Below are positions 1 through 8,114 of a stretch of 64,000 bases of DNA, one piece after another (within the stretch, counting starts at the first letter, position 1; every line of letters starts with the position of its first letter). The DNA is taken from positions 31,034-95,033 of the forward strand of contig JBMNTB010000006.1 in assembly GCA_050945515.1 (NCBI GenBank), written 5' to 3'. A program made the position numbers and the translations under genes. The DNA is from UBA1046 sp050945515 (GTDB lineage Bacteria; Bacillota; Clostridia; Saccharofermentanales; DTU023). Below the pieces are notes generated by a model. That model had not been told where the DNA came from, ran no database searches, and was given only the letters and a program-made list of their open reading frames with translations.

Positions 1-305
1 ATAGCGTAGCTATTTTTATTGCTATTATCTTTTTGGCAACCTATTCAGAGCTAATGGCAAGATTTACCAAGAAGCCGGTAACAGTATATTTGACAGCCGG
101 GCTATTCCCGTTGGTGCCGGGATATGATATCTACCGCACGATGAATTATTTTGTTACGGCACAACACGATCATTTCATCGATAGTTTTGTACGCACATTA
201 ATCATAACCGGAACACTGGCATTGGGAATTATGCTGGTATCTTCAGTTGCAAAACTTTTCTACAGCTACCAAGTGCCAAACCCGGATCAGAAGAAGATAA
301 AATGA
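1..305 (+). CDS. ThrE/YjjB-type threonine/serine exporter subunit (C-terminal part, 5' truncated)
   Basis: The reading frame is open to the left edge of the window, so the gene starts outside it and only about 100 residues are visible. Visible features are a hydrophobic segment, then the stretch around ATYSELMARFTKKP and LFPLVPGYDIYRTM, then a second long hydrophobic segment and a short basic tail. The LxPLVPG motif after a membrane helix is characteristic of the small membrane subunit of the two-part threonine/serine exporter family (YjjB, DUF3815), whose partner YjjP/ThrE-N usually lies directly upstream. The product should be an inner-membrane protein. It ends at TGA 303-305 and converges on the minus-strand gene at 488. 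Family assignment is fairly secure; the substrate is inferred only from the family. Confidence 0.75.
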   Translation, partial: SVAIFIAIIFLATYSELMARFTKKPVTVYLTAGLFPLVPGYDIYRTMNYFVTAQHDHFIDSFVRTLIITGTLALGIMLVSSVAKLFYSYQVPNPDQKKIK

Positions 306-425
306 TCCTAATCAATATCTATATATGATACTAACTGTGAGGGTAGCAAGCTTTTAGCAGCAATGTACTCTTGTCAACAAATTCCACTAAATATGAGCCA
401 ATCGTGAGTACTTTTACATTCAATG

Positions 426-455
426 AACTTCGCAAAATAAAAGTTTTGCGAAGTT
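426..455. terminator. 12-bp perfect inverted repeat between convergent genes
   Basis: Arms AACTTCGCAAAA (426-437) and TTTTGCGAAGTT (444-455) enclose a 6-base loop. It lies between two convergent genes and could terminate from either side. It has no uninterrupted T-tract directly after the stem; the nearest plus-strand run is TTTTTT about 14 bases beyond. Terminator function is therefore an inference. Confidence 0.45.
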
Positions 456-487
456 GGGAGGATAGATTTTTTATCAGCAGGACTAAG

Positions 488-1222
488 TCAGTCGTTAAGG
501 TCAGAGTCAATTGGGAAACTTGATGTATCTGGCGCTTCCGAGCTGTTAGATGCCATTGTTGTATTTGTTTGTTCTCCGCCGTATAAGCTGTCTACACCCA
601 ATATCTTGCGCCATTCCGGAATATCTTTAATCGGGTTATATATTATAAGCATTACCACAACAAAAATAATTATGACCAAGACTGTTAGCAAATTCCTAAG
701 CTTTCTCTGTCGGTTTTCCTGGTGGAACTTTCTTGTGATTCGGGCAACTGTGGTAAACCCCTTCAGTCGGTATACCCTTGCTCCTGTTTTAATTTGTGAA
801 TCTAAATCAAAATTTCCATTACTTAAGCCTGTTCTCAATATATTCTTTTTCCTAACTGCAGTATGCCCTGTAAGCTTATAGCGCTCATCAAAAAATTCTT
901 TAGACAATTTTTCCTGATTCAAAATTGGATCGTAAGCAGCCGTAAAGATAGCAGTCTCTTTATCTGATAAATCCGTATCGTGATACCTGGTCTCATCAAC
1001 GACCGGCGGTGGATCATGATATAGGGTCTCGTCAACAACCTGCGACGATAGATCTGACTGATAATCATCTAATTTAATTTGGAGTTTAGTATCTGCTGCT
1101 AACAGATTGTCAAATTGCACTGTATCATCAATAAGCGCCTGGGAGTCAGTATGCAATGGCTCAAGCTTACTCTCATTATCATTATCAAGAGGCTTCAATT
1201 CTACCTTGCGGATTTTCGACAC
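488..1222 (-). CDS. Unknown single-pass membrane protein divergent from lexA
   Basis: 244 residues, GTG start behind a good GGAGGTGT ribosome site. I do not recognise a named family. The first ~175 residues are charged and probably cytoplasmic, with a duplicated motif (VVDETLYHD, then VVDETRYHD, near residues 62-83). One strong transmembrane segment (about 178-196, rich in V/I/L) follows a basic stretch (RKFHQENRQRKLRN). The tail is a short, S/T/N-rich, probably extracytoplasmic segment of about 45 residues. There is no LysM or enzymatic motif. It is transcribed away from lexA, and the intergenic region holds a LexA box and a large palindrome. In Bacillus the divergent partner of lexA is yneA, a membrane-anchored SOS division inhibitor; a similar role here is a hypothesis from position and topology, not homology. 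Confidence 0.7.
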   Translation of the reverse strand: MSKIRKVELKPLDNDNESKLEPLHTDSQALIDDTVQFDNLLAADTKLQIKLDDYQSDLSSQVVDETLYHDPPPVVDETRYHDTDLSDKETAIFTAAYDPILNQEKLSKEFFDERYKLTGHTAVRKKNILRTGLSNGNFDLDSQIKTGARVYRLKGFTTVARITRKFHQENRQRKLRNLLTVLVIIIFVVVMLIIYNPIKDIPEWRKILGVDSLYGGEQTNTTMASNSSEAPDTSSFPIDSDLND

Positions 1223-1257
1223 CAGACACCTCCGAGTAATTTGTTATTACTTATACC

Positions 1258-1263
1258 ATTATA
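1258..1263 (-). promoter_or_regulatory. Probable -10 element of the gene at 488-1222
   Basis: On the minus strand this reads TATAAT. It lies about 36 bases before the GTG start and leaves a short leader containing the GGAGGT ribosome site. No convincing -35 hexamer is present at 17 bases, which would suit an activator-dependent promoter. Confidence 0.4.
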
Positions 1264-1299
1264 CCTGAAATATAAATCCCCTACTTCCCTTCTTTCATT

Positions 1300-1330
1300 T
1301 AGCATTTATATCAATTTGATATATTTGCTA
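1300..1330. promoter_or_regulatory. 31-bp interrupted palindrome (putative operator)
   Basis: Symmetric arms TAGCA / TGCTA (1300-1304 and 1326-1330) flank a TT/TT mismatch, then TATATCAA (1307-1314), one central T, and TTGATATA (1316-1323). The dyad lies in the lexA divergent promoter region, 8 bp from the LexA box. Its centre is about 64 bases upstream of the predicted start of the minus-strand transcript and about 70 from that of lexA. The bound regulator is unknown. Confidence 0.5.
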
Positions 1331-1338
1331 AAAGATAG

Positions 1339-1352
1339 CGAACAAGTGTTTG
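1339..1352 (+). promoter_or_regulatory. LexA (SOS) box of lexA
   Basis: CGAACAAGTGTTTG matches the Gram-positive LexA consensus CGAACRNRYGTTYG. It overlaps the -35 hexamer of the lexA promoter, as expected for autorepression. Confidence 0.88.
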
Positions 1353-1378
1353 ACAAGACCCCTATTTCAGGCTAAGAT
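1350..1378 (+). promoter_or_regulatory. lexA promoter
   Basis: TTGACA (1350-1355), a 17-base spacer and TAAGAT (1373-1378). The LexA box covers the -35 hexamer. Confidence 0.8.
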
Positions 1379-1444
1379 TAGCGTAATAAATTTTTAACTT
1401 TACTATAACTATAAATAAACTATAAGTACTTTTTGGAGGAATGA

Positions 1445-2074
1445 ATGAATAAACACCCTTTCACTCGTGCGACAGTTGAACAGACTGTAGAACTTGTTTA
1501 TAACTTTCTAGTTGATTATATCAGAAATAATGGCTATCCACCTTCCATTCGTGATATTTGCAAGGGTGTTGGAATTAAGTCGACTTCTACTGTCCACAAT
1601 CATCTGAAACGGCTTAGTGAACTCGGCCGAATTGAAATGAAACCAGGTAAAAGACGTGCAATTAGTGTTCCTGCACTGGAACAAAGTCACGAACATAAAA
1701 TCCCTCTGATCGGACGTGTGACAGCGGGTGTTCCTATTCTGGCAGCCCAGAATATTGAGCGTGAACTTTCTGTTCCTGCCGGTTACTTCTCTGACTCAGA
1801 TGATATGTTTGCCCTTAGAGTCAGTGGTGACAGCATGAGAGATGCTCATATTCTGGATGGCGACATAGTTTTTGTTCGTAAACAGCCTACTGCTGAGCTA
1901 GGACAGGTTGTTGTCGCCTTATTGGATACTGAAGCTACTGTAAAGCGCCTGGTAAGTGAAAACAACCGTATCTATCTCAAACCGGAAAACTCGGCCTATT
2001 CTTTAATCCCCTTTGAAGATGAGTCGTATCGGATTTTAGGAATAGTACGTGGGGTATTTCGCCCGGCGCTGTAA
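1445..2074 (+). CDS. lexA: LexA repressor (SOS response)
   Basis: 209 residues, the usual length. An N-terminal winged helix carries the recognition-helix signature TSTVHNHLKRL (about 47-57). The C-terminal S24 peptidase fold has the self-cleavage site Ala94-Gly95 (VTAGVP), catalytic Ser130 in SGDSM and catalytic Lys167 (TVKRL). The ATG is preceded by GGAGGA four bases away. LexA represses DNA-damage genes and cleaves itself when stimulated by RecA, whose gene at 30231 also carries a LexA box. The gene stands alone on the plus strand. Its last 39 bases overlap the 3' end of hfq on the opposite strand. Confidence 0.97.
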   Translation: MNKHPFTRATVEQTVELVYNFLVDYIRNNGYPPSIRDICKGVGIKSTSTVHNHLKRLSELGRIEMKPGKRRAISVPALEQSHEHKIPLIGRVTAGVPILAAQNIERELSVPAGYFSDSDDMFALRVSGDSMRDAHILDGDIVFVRKQPTAELGQVVVALLDTEATVKRLVSENNRIYLKPENSAYSLIPFEDESYRILGIVRGVFRPAL

Positions 2075-2380
2075 TGTTTTCAGCTCTGCTGCGGATAAAT
2101 CTTTATCTCTATATACATATTTGATGGCCATCTGAGGACGAATATGTGTTAATGCTTGTTTATATACCAGAACCATCGAACCGTTATGATCTACAAAGAG
2201 TGAAATATCATCAAAATCCAAAATAATGGCAGATAAGCTTGTTCCGTCGAGATATAATATTTCTACGGGCAGACAACTAGCAATACATTTCTGCAGGAAT
2301 TGTTCCTCAATATGAGTTTTTAATATCTCTCTAGGTTTCTCCAAAAAGCAATCGTTGGCATTATTACTGTCTTTCATCAT
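2036..2380 (-). CDS. hfq: Divergent Hfq-like Sm-fold RNA-binding protein
   Basis: 114 residues. The Sm core is recognisable: an N-terminal helix (EEQFLQKCIASC), Sm1 (LPVEILYLDGTSLSAIILDFDDISLFV) and an Sm2-like MVLVYKQALTHI. The position after mutS-mutL-miaA is the classical place of hfq. It departs from typical Hfq: the proximal-site Q-D before FLN is E-E here, the rim arginines are absent (IASC), and Sm2 has YKQ instead of YKH. There are extra tails of about 20 residues at the N-terminus and about 28 basic residues at the C-terminus. It probably forms a ring that binds small RNAs, but its preference may differ. The 3' end overlaps lexA by 39 bp. Confidence 0.8.
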   Translation of the reverse strand: MMKDSNNANDCFLEKPREILKTHIEEQFLQKCIASCLPVEILYLDGTSLSAIILDFDDISLFVDHNGSMVLVYKQALTHIRPQMAIKYVYRDKDLSAAELKTLQRRAKYPTYYS

Positions 2381-2387
2381 AATTCTT

Positions 2388-2411
2388 ATGCTAGTGTTAG
2401 CATATTCCTTT
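2388..2411 (-). promoter_or_regulatory. Hairpin between the hfq ribosome site and its start codon
   Basis: On the minus strand AAAGGA (2406-2411) is followed by a hairpin with arms ATGCTA / TAGCAT and loop ACAC (2388-2403), then 7 bases to the hfq ATG. With the hairpin folded, the ribosome site sits about 9 bases from the start; unfolded it is about 25. The same bases also spell a five-codon reading frame, ATG CTA ACA CTA GCA TAA. Confidence 0.45.
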
Positions 2412-2559
2412 CTAAAATAATATTTGCTTCATGAGAGCCGGGTATGTAATTTTATCATAAAACAGTACATAAACACTAATATAATAATTAAATCATGTCA
2501 AGACGCGACAATAATGAACAATTTTAATAAAAATTAGATGTTTAGTAATAAAATGCAAG

Positions 2560-3516
2560 TTAAAGACGGTGTAAATCGGTACGTGGGCGGAACCATGTGC
2601 GCTGTCTCTTGGCATATTGCCTAGTATGAATAATGATCCATTCCCTCATCTCTGACAAACTATATTTACCCTGGAGATAGGCAACAACTTCTCGGTAACC
2701 AATACCTGAATATGGTTGCAGGCCGGTATCAGGATACTTATCGAGTAGAGTCCTGGTTTCATCTACCAAGCCCGCAGCAAGCATTAGATCTACCCTATCT
2801 ATGATTCTATGATTTAGTTCTACCTTTCCCGGATCGAGGTAATAAGCAATAAAACGGAGGGAACTGTCTTGTGCCATTGATTGCTGGTTAATCTCAGTGC
2901 GCGTCTTACCGCTCAAGCGATATTGCTCGTGAAATCTTATAATGCGGCGTCTATCACTTGGTGCGATTGTCTGTGCAGCTTGGGGATCTAATTTGACCAA
3001 CTTTTGCCAAAGTAGCTCAAGGCCATTGCTGTCTACCTCTTTTTCAATTTCAGTTCTCAACAAATGATCTCTACTGTGCTTGGCATAGCTGATCCCATCC
3101 AGCAGAGCAGTTATATACTGCCCCGTTCCGCCACATATTACAATTTGCTTCTCTGACTGTTGTGCTTCCTGTAATATTTTAGTGACGGATTCGGTATATA
3201 AAGCTACACTATAACTTTGATCAGGATCAAGAATATCGATCATTGCATGAGCAATCTTCTTTTGATCGGCCGCAGTTGGTTTCGCAGTACCAATGTCAAA
3301 TCCACGATATAATTGCATGGAATCAGCCGAAACAATCAATCCGTCGAGTTTTTCAGCAACACACATTGCCAGGCTTGATTTACCGGATGCCGTTGGCCCG
3401 CAGATCACTATAGCGGCATTATTGGCTTGTTCACGAGCTGACTCAACGATAAAGTCGCAAAAACGGGCTAATCTGTGTGCCCATTTTTCAGTTTGATCGT
3501 TCCGCTTGCTCAACAT
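2560..3516 (-). CDS. miaA: tRNA dimethylallyltransferase MiaA
   Basis: 318 residues. It transfers a dimethylallyl group to N6 of A37 in tRNAs that read UNN codons; MiaB, encoded upstream, then methylthiolates the product. Motifs seen are the P-loop GPTASGKSS (from residue 40), VSADSMQLYRGFDIGTAKP, CGGTGQYITALLDG, and the C-terminal GIGYREV and TRQYAKRQRTWFR. About 30 residues precede the P-loop region, more than in most MiaA proteins, and the first ATG lacks a good ribosome site, so the true start may be further downstream. It lies 9 bases after mutL and is probably co-transcribed with it. Confidence 0.95.
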   Translation of the reverse strand: MLSKRNDQTEKWAHRLARFCDFIVESAREQANNAAIVICGPTASGKSSLAMCVAEKLDGLIVSADSMQLYRGFDIGTAKPTAADQKKIAHAMIDILDPDQSYSVALYTESVTKILQEAQQSEKQIVICGGTGQYITALLDGISYAKHSRDHLLRTEIEKEVDSNGLELLWQKLVKLDPQAAQTIAPSDRRRIIRFHEQYRLSGKTRTEINQQSMAQDSSLRFIAYYLDPGKVELNHRIIDRVDLMLAAGLVDETRTLLDKYPDTGLQPYSGIGYREVVAYLQGKYSLSEMREWIIIHTRQYAKRQRTWFRPRTDLHRL

Positions 3517-3525
3517 AGCAGCAGT

Positions 3526-5466
3526 TTACCCCATAATTCTCTTAAACATCTTGTCGAGATCATGGCGAGAAAATCGAATTAATACTGGCCTGCCATGTGG
3601 ACAATGATAAGGATTATCCAGATTTTGCAAGTCTGTCAGGAGGTGCTTAATTTCTAGATGATCTAATCTGTCATGAGCCTTTACAGCAGCTTTACAAGCA
3701 ATATCATGTAAGAGGTCTTGTCTTCCATTAGCAAATTTTATATTTTCGTTTACACAGGCTTCAATAACTGCAGAAAAAGCAAGCTCAGGATTAAGTTCTG
3801 AACGCACTTCAGGTACTGCGCGAATCACAATAGAATCGACTCCAAAATCCTCAAAATCAAAACCTAATTGGACAATTTGTTCTCTATATTCTGTGACTGC
3901 AGCAAGCTCCAACTGAGTAATTTTCATCTTAAGCGGTTTCAATAATAATTGACTGGGCATTTTCCTTTCTTGATTAGGCTCTTTACTCAGTAATTCTTCA
4001 AAAAGGATGCGCTCATGTGCGGCATGCTGATCAATTATGACCAGTTCACCTTTCATTTCAAGTAGAATATAAGTATTAGCATATACGCCGATAATACGTG
4101 CATTCTGGATACCGGTGATATCCAGATGCTCGAGAGAGATTTGTCCTGATGAAACTTGTTCTGGCAAGTCAGGCTGTGTTTCTGTCTGCGTTAAGGGCAT
4201 AGTAATATTTTCATCTAATGGATCAGGCAGTATATCGGAATAGGAAATTTGCTTATTCTTTACTTCATTATCATTAAAAAGAATGCTCTGTGTTTTTGTA
4301 CTGGAAAAAGATTTATCCGAAAGTTTTTCATGTCTCTGTTGTTCTTTCTCGTCTGCTGAATCTACAATTGCATCGATGTCTGTACTGGTAGATGATTTCC
4401 TTTCACTACCAACAGAAGCAGATAAAACCGATTGCATCTGATCTTTACTTGATTCTAAGACACTGGGGATTCCTGAGGCTGATGCCAGAGCATTTTGAAT
4501 AGTATGATAGACGGCGCTAAATACTTCTTTTTCCTGCCAAAATCTCAATTCGCTTTTTTGAGGATGGACATTTATGTCCACTAATTCCTGTGGAATATTA
4601 ATTTGCATGACCAAGGCAGGAAATCTGCTTTTGACAAACCAGCCACGGATAGATTCATCAATAGCTATAGATAGTATTCTAGAGTTGATATTCCTGCCAT
4701 TGACTATGAAAACTTGTCGTGCCCGATTACCGCGAGCATTTTCAGGTGTTGAAATATAACCGGAAAGCAATACAGGAGGCCGGTTATTTTCAAAGGGGAT
4801 CATGCCTTCAGCTGTCTTGCGGTCGAAAACCGCGTAAATTGCACTCAAAAGATCGTTATTTCCCGGCGTATAGAGTATGCTCTTCCCTGCCTCATTAATG
4901 AGTCGAAAAGATACGTCCGGTCTGGTCAAAGCTAATTTGCCTATGGTATCTGCAATATAACCGGCCTCAAGACTGTCTTTCTTTAAAAATTTATATCTGG
5001 CAGGTGTGTTATAGAACAGATCATTAACAGTGACCACAGTTCCTTCTGGGCATGCGCACGGATTAGCCGCAATAATTTTTCCTCCTTCGGCTTTAATTTC
5101 ATATCCTGACTCTGCACCCGGTTCTCGTGTGCGTAGTCGCAGACGGGAAATCGAGGCAATGCTAGGCAAAGCTTCTCCCCTAAAACCCATTGTAGTAATG
5201 GTTTCTAAATCGTCTATAGTAGTGATCTTGCTGGTGAAATGACTTAGCAAACAGTGTCTGGCATCCTCTTCCGTCATGCCACCTCCATTATCACTAACTT
5301 CTATTTCACTTATCCCTCCATTGCGAATCGAAACTAAAATTTGTGTAGCACCTGAATCCAGGGAATTATCAATTAATTCCTTGACTACTGATGCAGGCCT
5401 TTCAACAACCTCACCTGCAGCAATATGATTGATAGTAACGGGGTCTAGTTTTTTTATGACAGCCAT
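3526..5466 (-). CDS. mutL: DNA mismatch repair protein MutL (endonuclease type)
   Basis: 646 residues. The N-terminal GHKL ATPase shows IAAGEVVERPASVVKEL, SDNGGGM and GFRGEAL. A non-conserved linker (about 340-450) is rich in S, D, E and K. The C-terminal dimerisation domain carries DQHAAHERILFE (from residue 479), the metal-binding DQHA(X)2E(X)4E motif of nicking MutL proteins, plus ACKAAV (about 590) and CPHGRP (about 622). It therefore belongs to the nicking type found in species without MutH. It lies directly downstream of mutS (14 bases) and upstream of miaA. Confidence 0.97.
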   Translation of the reverse strand: MAVIKKLDPVTINHIAAGEVVERPASVVKELIDNSLDSGATQILVSIRNGGISEIEVSDNGGGMTEEDARHCLLSHFTSKITTIDDLETITTMGFRGEALPSIASISRLRLRTREPGAESGYEIKAEGGKIIAANPCACPEGTVVTVNDLFYNTPARYKFLKKDSLEAGYIADTIGKLALTRPDVSFRLINEAGKSILYTPGNNDLLSAIYAVFDRKTAEGMIPFENNRPPVLLSGYISTPENARGNRARQVFIVNGRNINSRILSIAIDESIRGWFVKSRFPALVMQINIPQELVDINVHPQKSELRFWQEKEVFSAVYHTIQNALASASGIPSVLESSKDQMQSVLSASVGSERKSSTSTDIDAIVDSADEKEQQRHEKLSDKSFSSTKTQSILFNDNEVKNKQISYSDILPDPLDENITMPLTQTETQPDLPEQVSSGQISLEHLDITGIQNARIIGVYANTYILLEMKGELVIIDQHAAHERILFEELLSKEPNQERKMPSQLLLKPLKMKITQLELAAVTEYREQIVQLGFDFEDFGVDSIVIRAVPEVRSELNPELAFSAVIEACVNENIKFANGRQDLLHDIACKAAVKAHDRLDHLEIKHLLTDLQNLDNPYHCPHGRPVLIRFSRHDLDKMFKRIMG

Positions 5467-5480
5467 GTATTGAGTTCCTC

Positions 5481-8114
5481 TTAACCTTGGTTGCGCATTT
5501 TCTTTGCAATTTGAATTAAATCATGTAATTTGCTTAACGCATCTATCGGTCGCATCTGATCAATATCAATCTTTTCGATCTCGGTAATAAGCTTGTCTGC
5601 TTCATAGACGCTGCGTGCAGTGCTAAAAAGATCGATCTGACCTTCCTGTTGCTTTGCGCCTTTCCTCATTACCAACCTTTTCCCTTGATTATCAGCCTCG
5701 AGCTGCATTACCAACTCTCTGGCTCTAGTTACTACGGATTGTGGTACCCCGGCAAGTCTAGCCACTTCAATGCCATAACTATCATCTGTGCCGCCGGGGC
5801 GGATTTGATGCAAAAAGACAATTTCTCCGTCTTTTTCACTGACAGCTATATGTGCATTGAAGATACCGTTTTTGAGCTCTGCCAAATCAGTAAGCTCGTG
5901 GTAATGTGTAGCAAACAAAGTTCTGCAGCCCAGATATGATTTATCTGCAATATGCTCCAGTACAGACCAGGCTATTGATAAACCATCATAGGTGCTGGTA
6001 CCCCTGCCAATTTCATCTAAAATCAGTAGGCTTGATGTTGTGGCCTGGCTCATAATCGTTGCAACCTCTGTCATCTCTACCATAAAGGTTGATTGACCGC
6101 TGCCGATATCATCAGCTGCTCCGACTCTGGTAAAAATTCTGTCAACCAGTCCAATACTGGCAGATTGAGCAGGTACAAAACTACCCATTTGTGCCATTAA
6201 GACAATTAGTGCATTTTGTCGCATATAGGTTGACTTGCCTGACATATTAGGGCCTGTCAACACCATACAGCGACGATCAAGTGTGTCGAGCTCAAGATCA
6301 TTCGGCACAAAGGTGCTTTGAGCCGTAAGCCTTGACAAAACTGGATGCCTTCCCTGCGATATAATTAGACAATTATCGTCTGTAATTTCAGGACGAACAT
6401 AGCTCTCGCGATCTGCCAGATCAGCCAGGCCGGCATATGCATCCAATCCGGCCAGAGCTCGAGCAGTTCGTTGCAACGATGGCAAATTCATCTTTACTTG
6501 TTCTCTGATTTCGGAAAATAGTTCATATTCCAGATTATTCAATTTCTGTTTGGCACCGAGTAATTTATCTTCCCGCTCTTTAAGTTCCTCTGAAATATAC
6601 CTTTCAGCATTTGTTAAAGTCTGCTTACGAATGTAGCGATCAGGAACTAAGTGCAGATTTGATTTAGTAATCTCAATAAAATAACCAAAGACCTTATTGT
6701 AGCGAACACGTAGGTTCTTAATGCCGGTTATTTCTCTCTCCTTTTGTTCATATTCTAAAAGCCAATCCTGACCTCGTTCAGAAATATCTCTGTAGGCATC
6801 AACTTCTTCATTAAAGCCTTGTTTAATCAGCTTCCCCTCAGTTAGTGAAATTGGCGGATCATCGACTAGCGATCGTTCCAACAATGTATAGAGATCAGCA
6901 TGAGGTTCAAGATCCGAAACCAGATCCTGTAAGGTATCTGCTACCAGATTTTCCAGCACGGATCTAAGTGAAGGAATACGTTCTAAGACATTTTTCAAGG
7001 CGATTAAATCACGTGCATTGACCGTTCCTAAACCTATCCGGCTGGAGAGTCGTTCTAAATCGTAAAGACCTGCCAGCATTTCGCGGCAATTCTCTCTGAC
7101 GATGAATTGGTCCAGAAAATCTGCCACAGCATCTAGCCTAGCCTCAATATCGGTTTGATTAAGTAAAGGTTGTTCTAGCCAGCTGCGCAGCAAACGGCTC
7201 CCCATACTGGTCTTGGTACGGTCCATTGCCCAGAGTAGGCTGCCTTTATATGAGCGATCCCTAATTGTTTCAGTCAGTTCCAGATTTTTACGGGCAGATT
7301 GATCTAACAACATATAATCCTGTTGTCGATAGGGGAAAATTTTTCTAATATTCTGAGGTAACTGTAATTGATTGTCTGCAATATAACGAACTAAGGCAGC
7401 AGAAGCATTAGGCCACAGATAGTCTATATCTGAGTATTCCAGAATATCCGGGTCAATGTCGGCAGGAATAAAATAATCATCAGGCAAGATCGTTACGGCT
7501 ATATCATTTTCTCTTAACCAACTTAAGATAGTCAGATCCTCCGAACCTAGTTGGTTGATTAATAGCTCGCATGGACGCAGCCTGGACAGCTCATCAACTA
7601 ATCGTCTATCAGCCGCTTCACTCAATAAGGCAGTTGTTTCAAAATGACCGGAACTAACATCGCAGGCGGCCAGACCAAATACATGTCCTGCCTTGTAGAC
7701 AGAGGCAATATAGGAATACTTTGTCTCATCGAGTGCGGCTGAGTCAGTTACTGTTCCAGGTGTAACTATCCTTATAATCTCACGCTTAACTAAACCTTTC
7801 GCCTGACTGGTATCTTCCACCTGGTCGCAGATGGCAACCTTATAACCCTTATTTACCAGACGACTGATATAAAGATCTGCCGCGTGATGGGGTACTCCGC
7901 ACATCGGTGCTCTCTCGGAAAGTCCGCAGTCTCTTTTGGTAAGTGTCAATTCCAGCTCACGAGCAACTAATATTGCATCATCAAAGAAAAGCTCAAAAAA
8001 ATCGCCTAAACGGTAGAACAATATGCAATCAGGTCGCTTATTTTTTTCAGCGACATATTGTTCCATCATCGGGGACAGTTTTTCACCTTCAATATCTTTG
8101 AGAGTTAATGGCAT
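5481..8114 (-). CDS. mutS: DNA mismatch recognition protein MutS
   Basis: 877 residues, full length. The mismatch-binding Phe-X-Glu motif is F39-F40-E41 (RLGDFFELF). The C-terminal ABC-type ATPase has Walker A GPNMSGKST near residue 622, the Walker B region LLILDEIGRGTSTYDG and the helix-turn-helix tail used for dimerisation. It recognises mispairs and recruits MutL. The start overlaps the end of miaB by 10 bases, indicating translational coupling in a miaB-mutS-mutL-miaA operon. Confidence 0.98.
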   Translation of the reverse strand: MPLTLKDIEGEKLSPMMEQYVAEKNKRPDCILFYRLGDFFELFFDDAILVARELELTLTKRDCGLSERAPMCGVPHHAADLYISRLVNKGYKVAICDQVEDTSQAKGLVKREIIRIVTPGTVTDSAALDETKYSYIASVYKAGHVFGLAACDVSSGHFETTALLSEAADRRLVDELSRLRPCELLINQLGSEDLTILSWLRENDIAVTILPDDYFIPADIDPDILEYSDIDYLWPNASAALVRYIADNQLQLPQNIRKIFPYRQQDYMLLDQSARKNLELTETIRDRSYKGSLLWAMDRTKTSMGSRLLRSWLEQPLLNQTDIEARLDAVADFLDQFIVRENCREMLAGLYDLERLSSRIGLGTVNARDLIALKNVLERIPSLRSVLENLVADTLQDLVSDLEPHADLYTLLERSLVDDPPISLTEGKLIKQGFNEEVDAYRDISERGQDWLLEYEQKEREITGIKNLRVRYNKVFGYFIEITKSNLHLVPDRYIRKQTLTNAERYISEELKEREDKLLGAKQKLNNLEYELFSEIREQVKMNLPSLQRTARALAGLDAYAGLADLADRESYVRPEITDDNCLIISQGRHPVLSRLTAQSTFVPNDLELDTLDRRCMVLTGPNMSGKSTYMRQNALIVLMAQMGSFVPAQSASIGLVDRIFTRVGAADDIGSGQSTFMVEMTEVATIMSQATTSSLLILDEIGRGTSTYDGLSIAWSVLEHIADKSYLGCRTLFATHYHELTDLAELKNGIFNAHIAVSEKDGEIVFLHQIRPGGTDDSYGIEVARLAGVPQSVVTRARELVMQLEADNQGKRLVMRKGAKQQEGQIDLFSTARSVYEADKLITEIEKIDIDQMRPIDALSKLHDLIQIAKKMRNQG

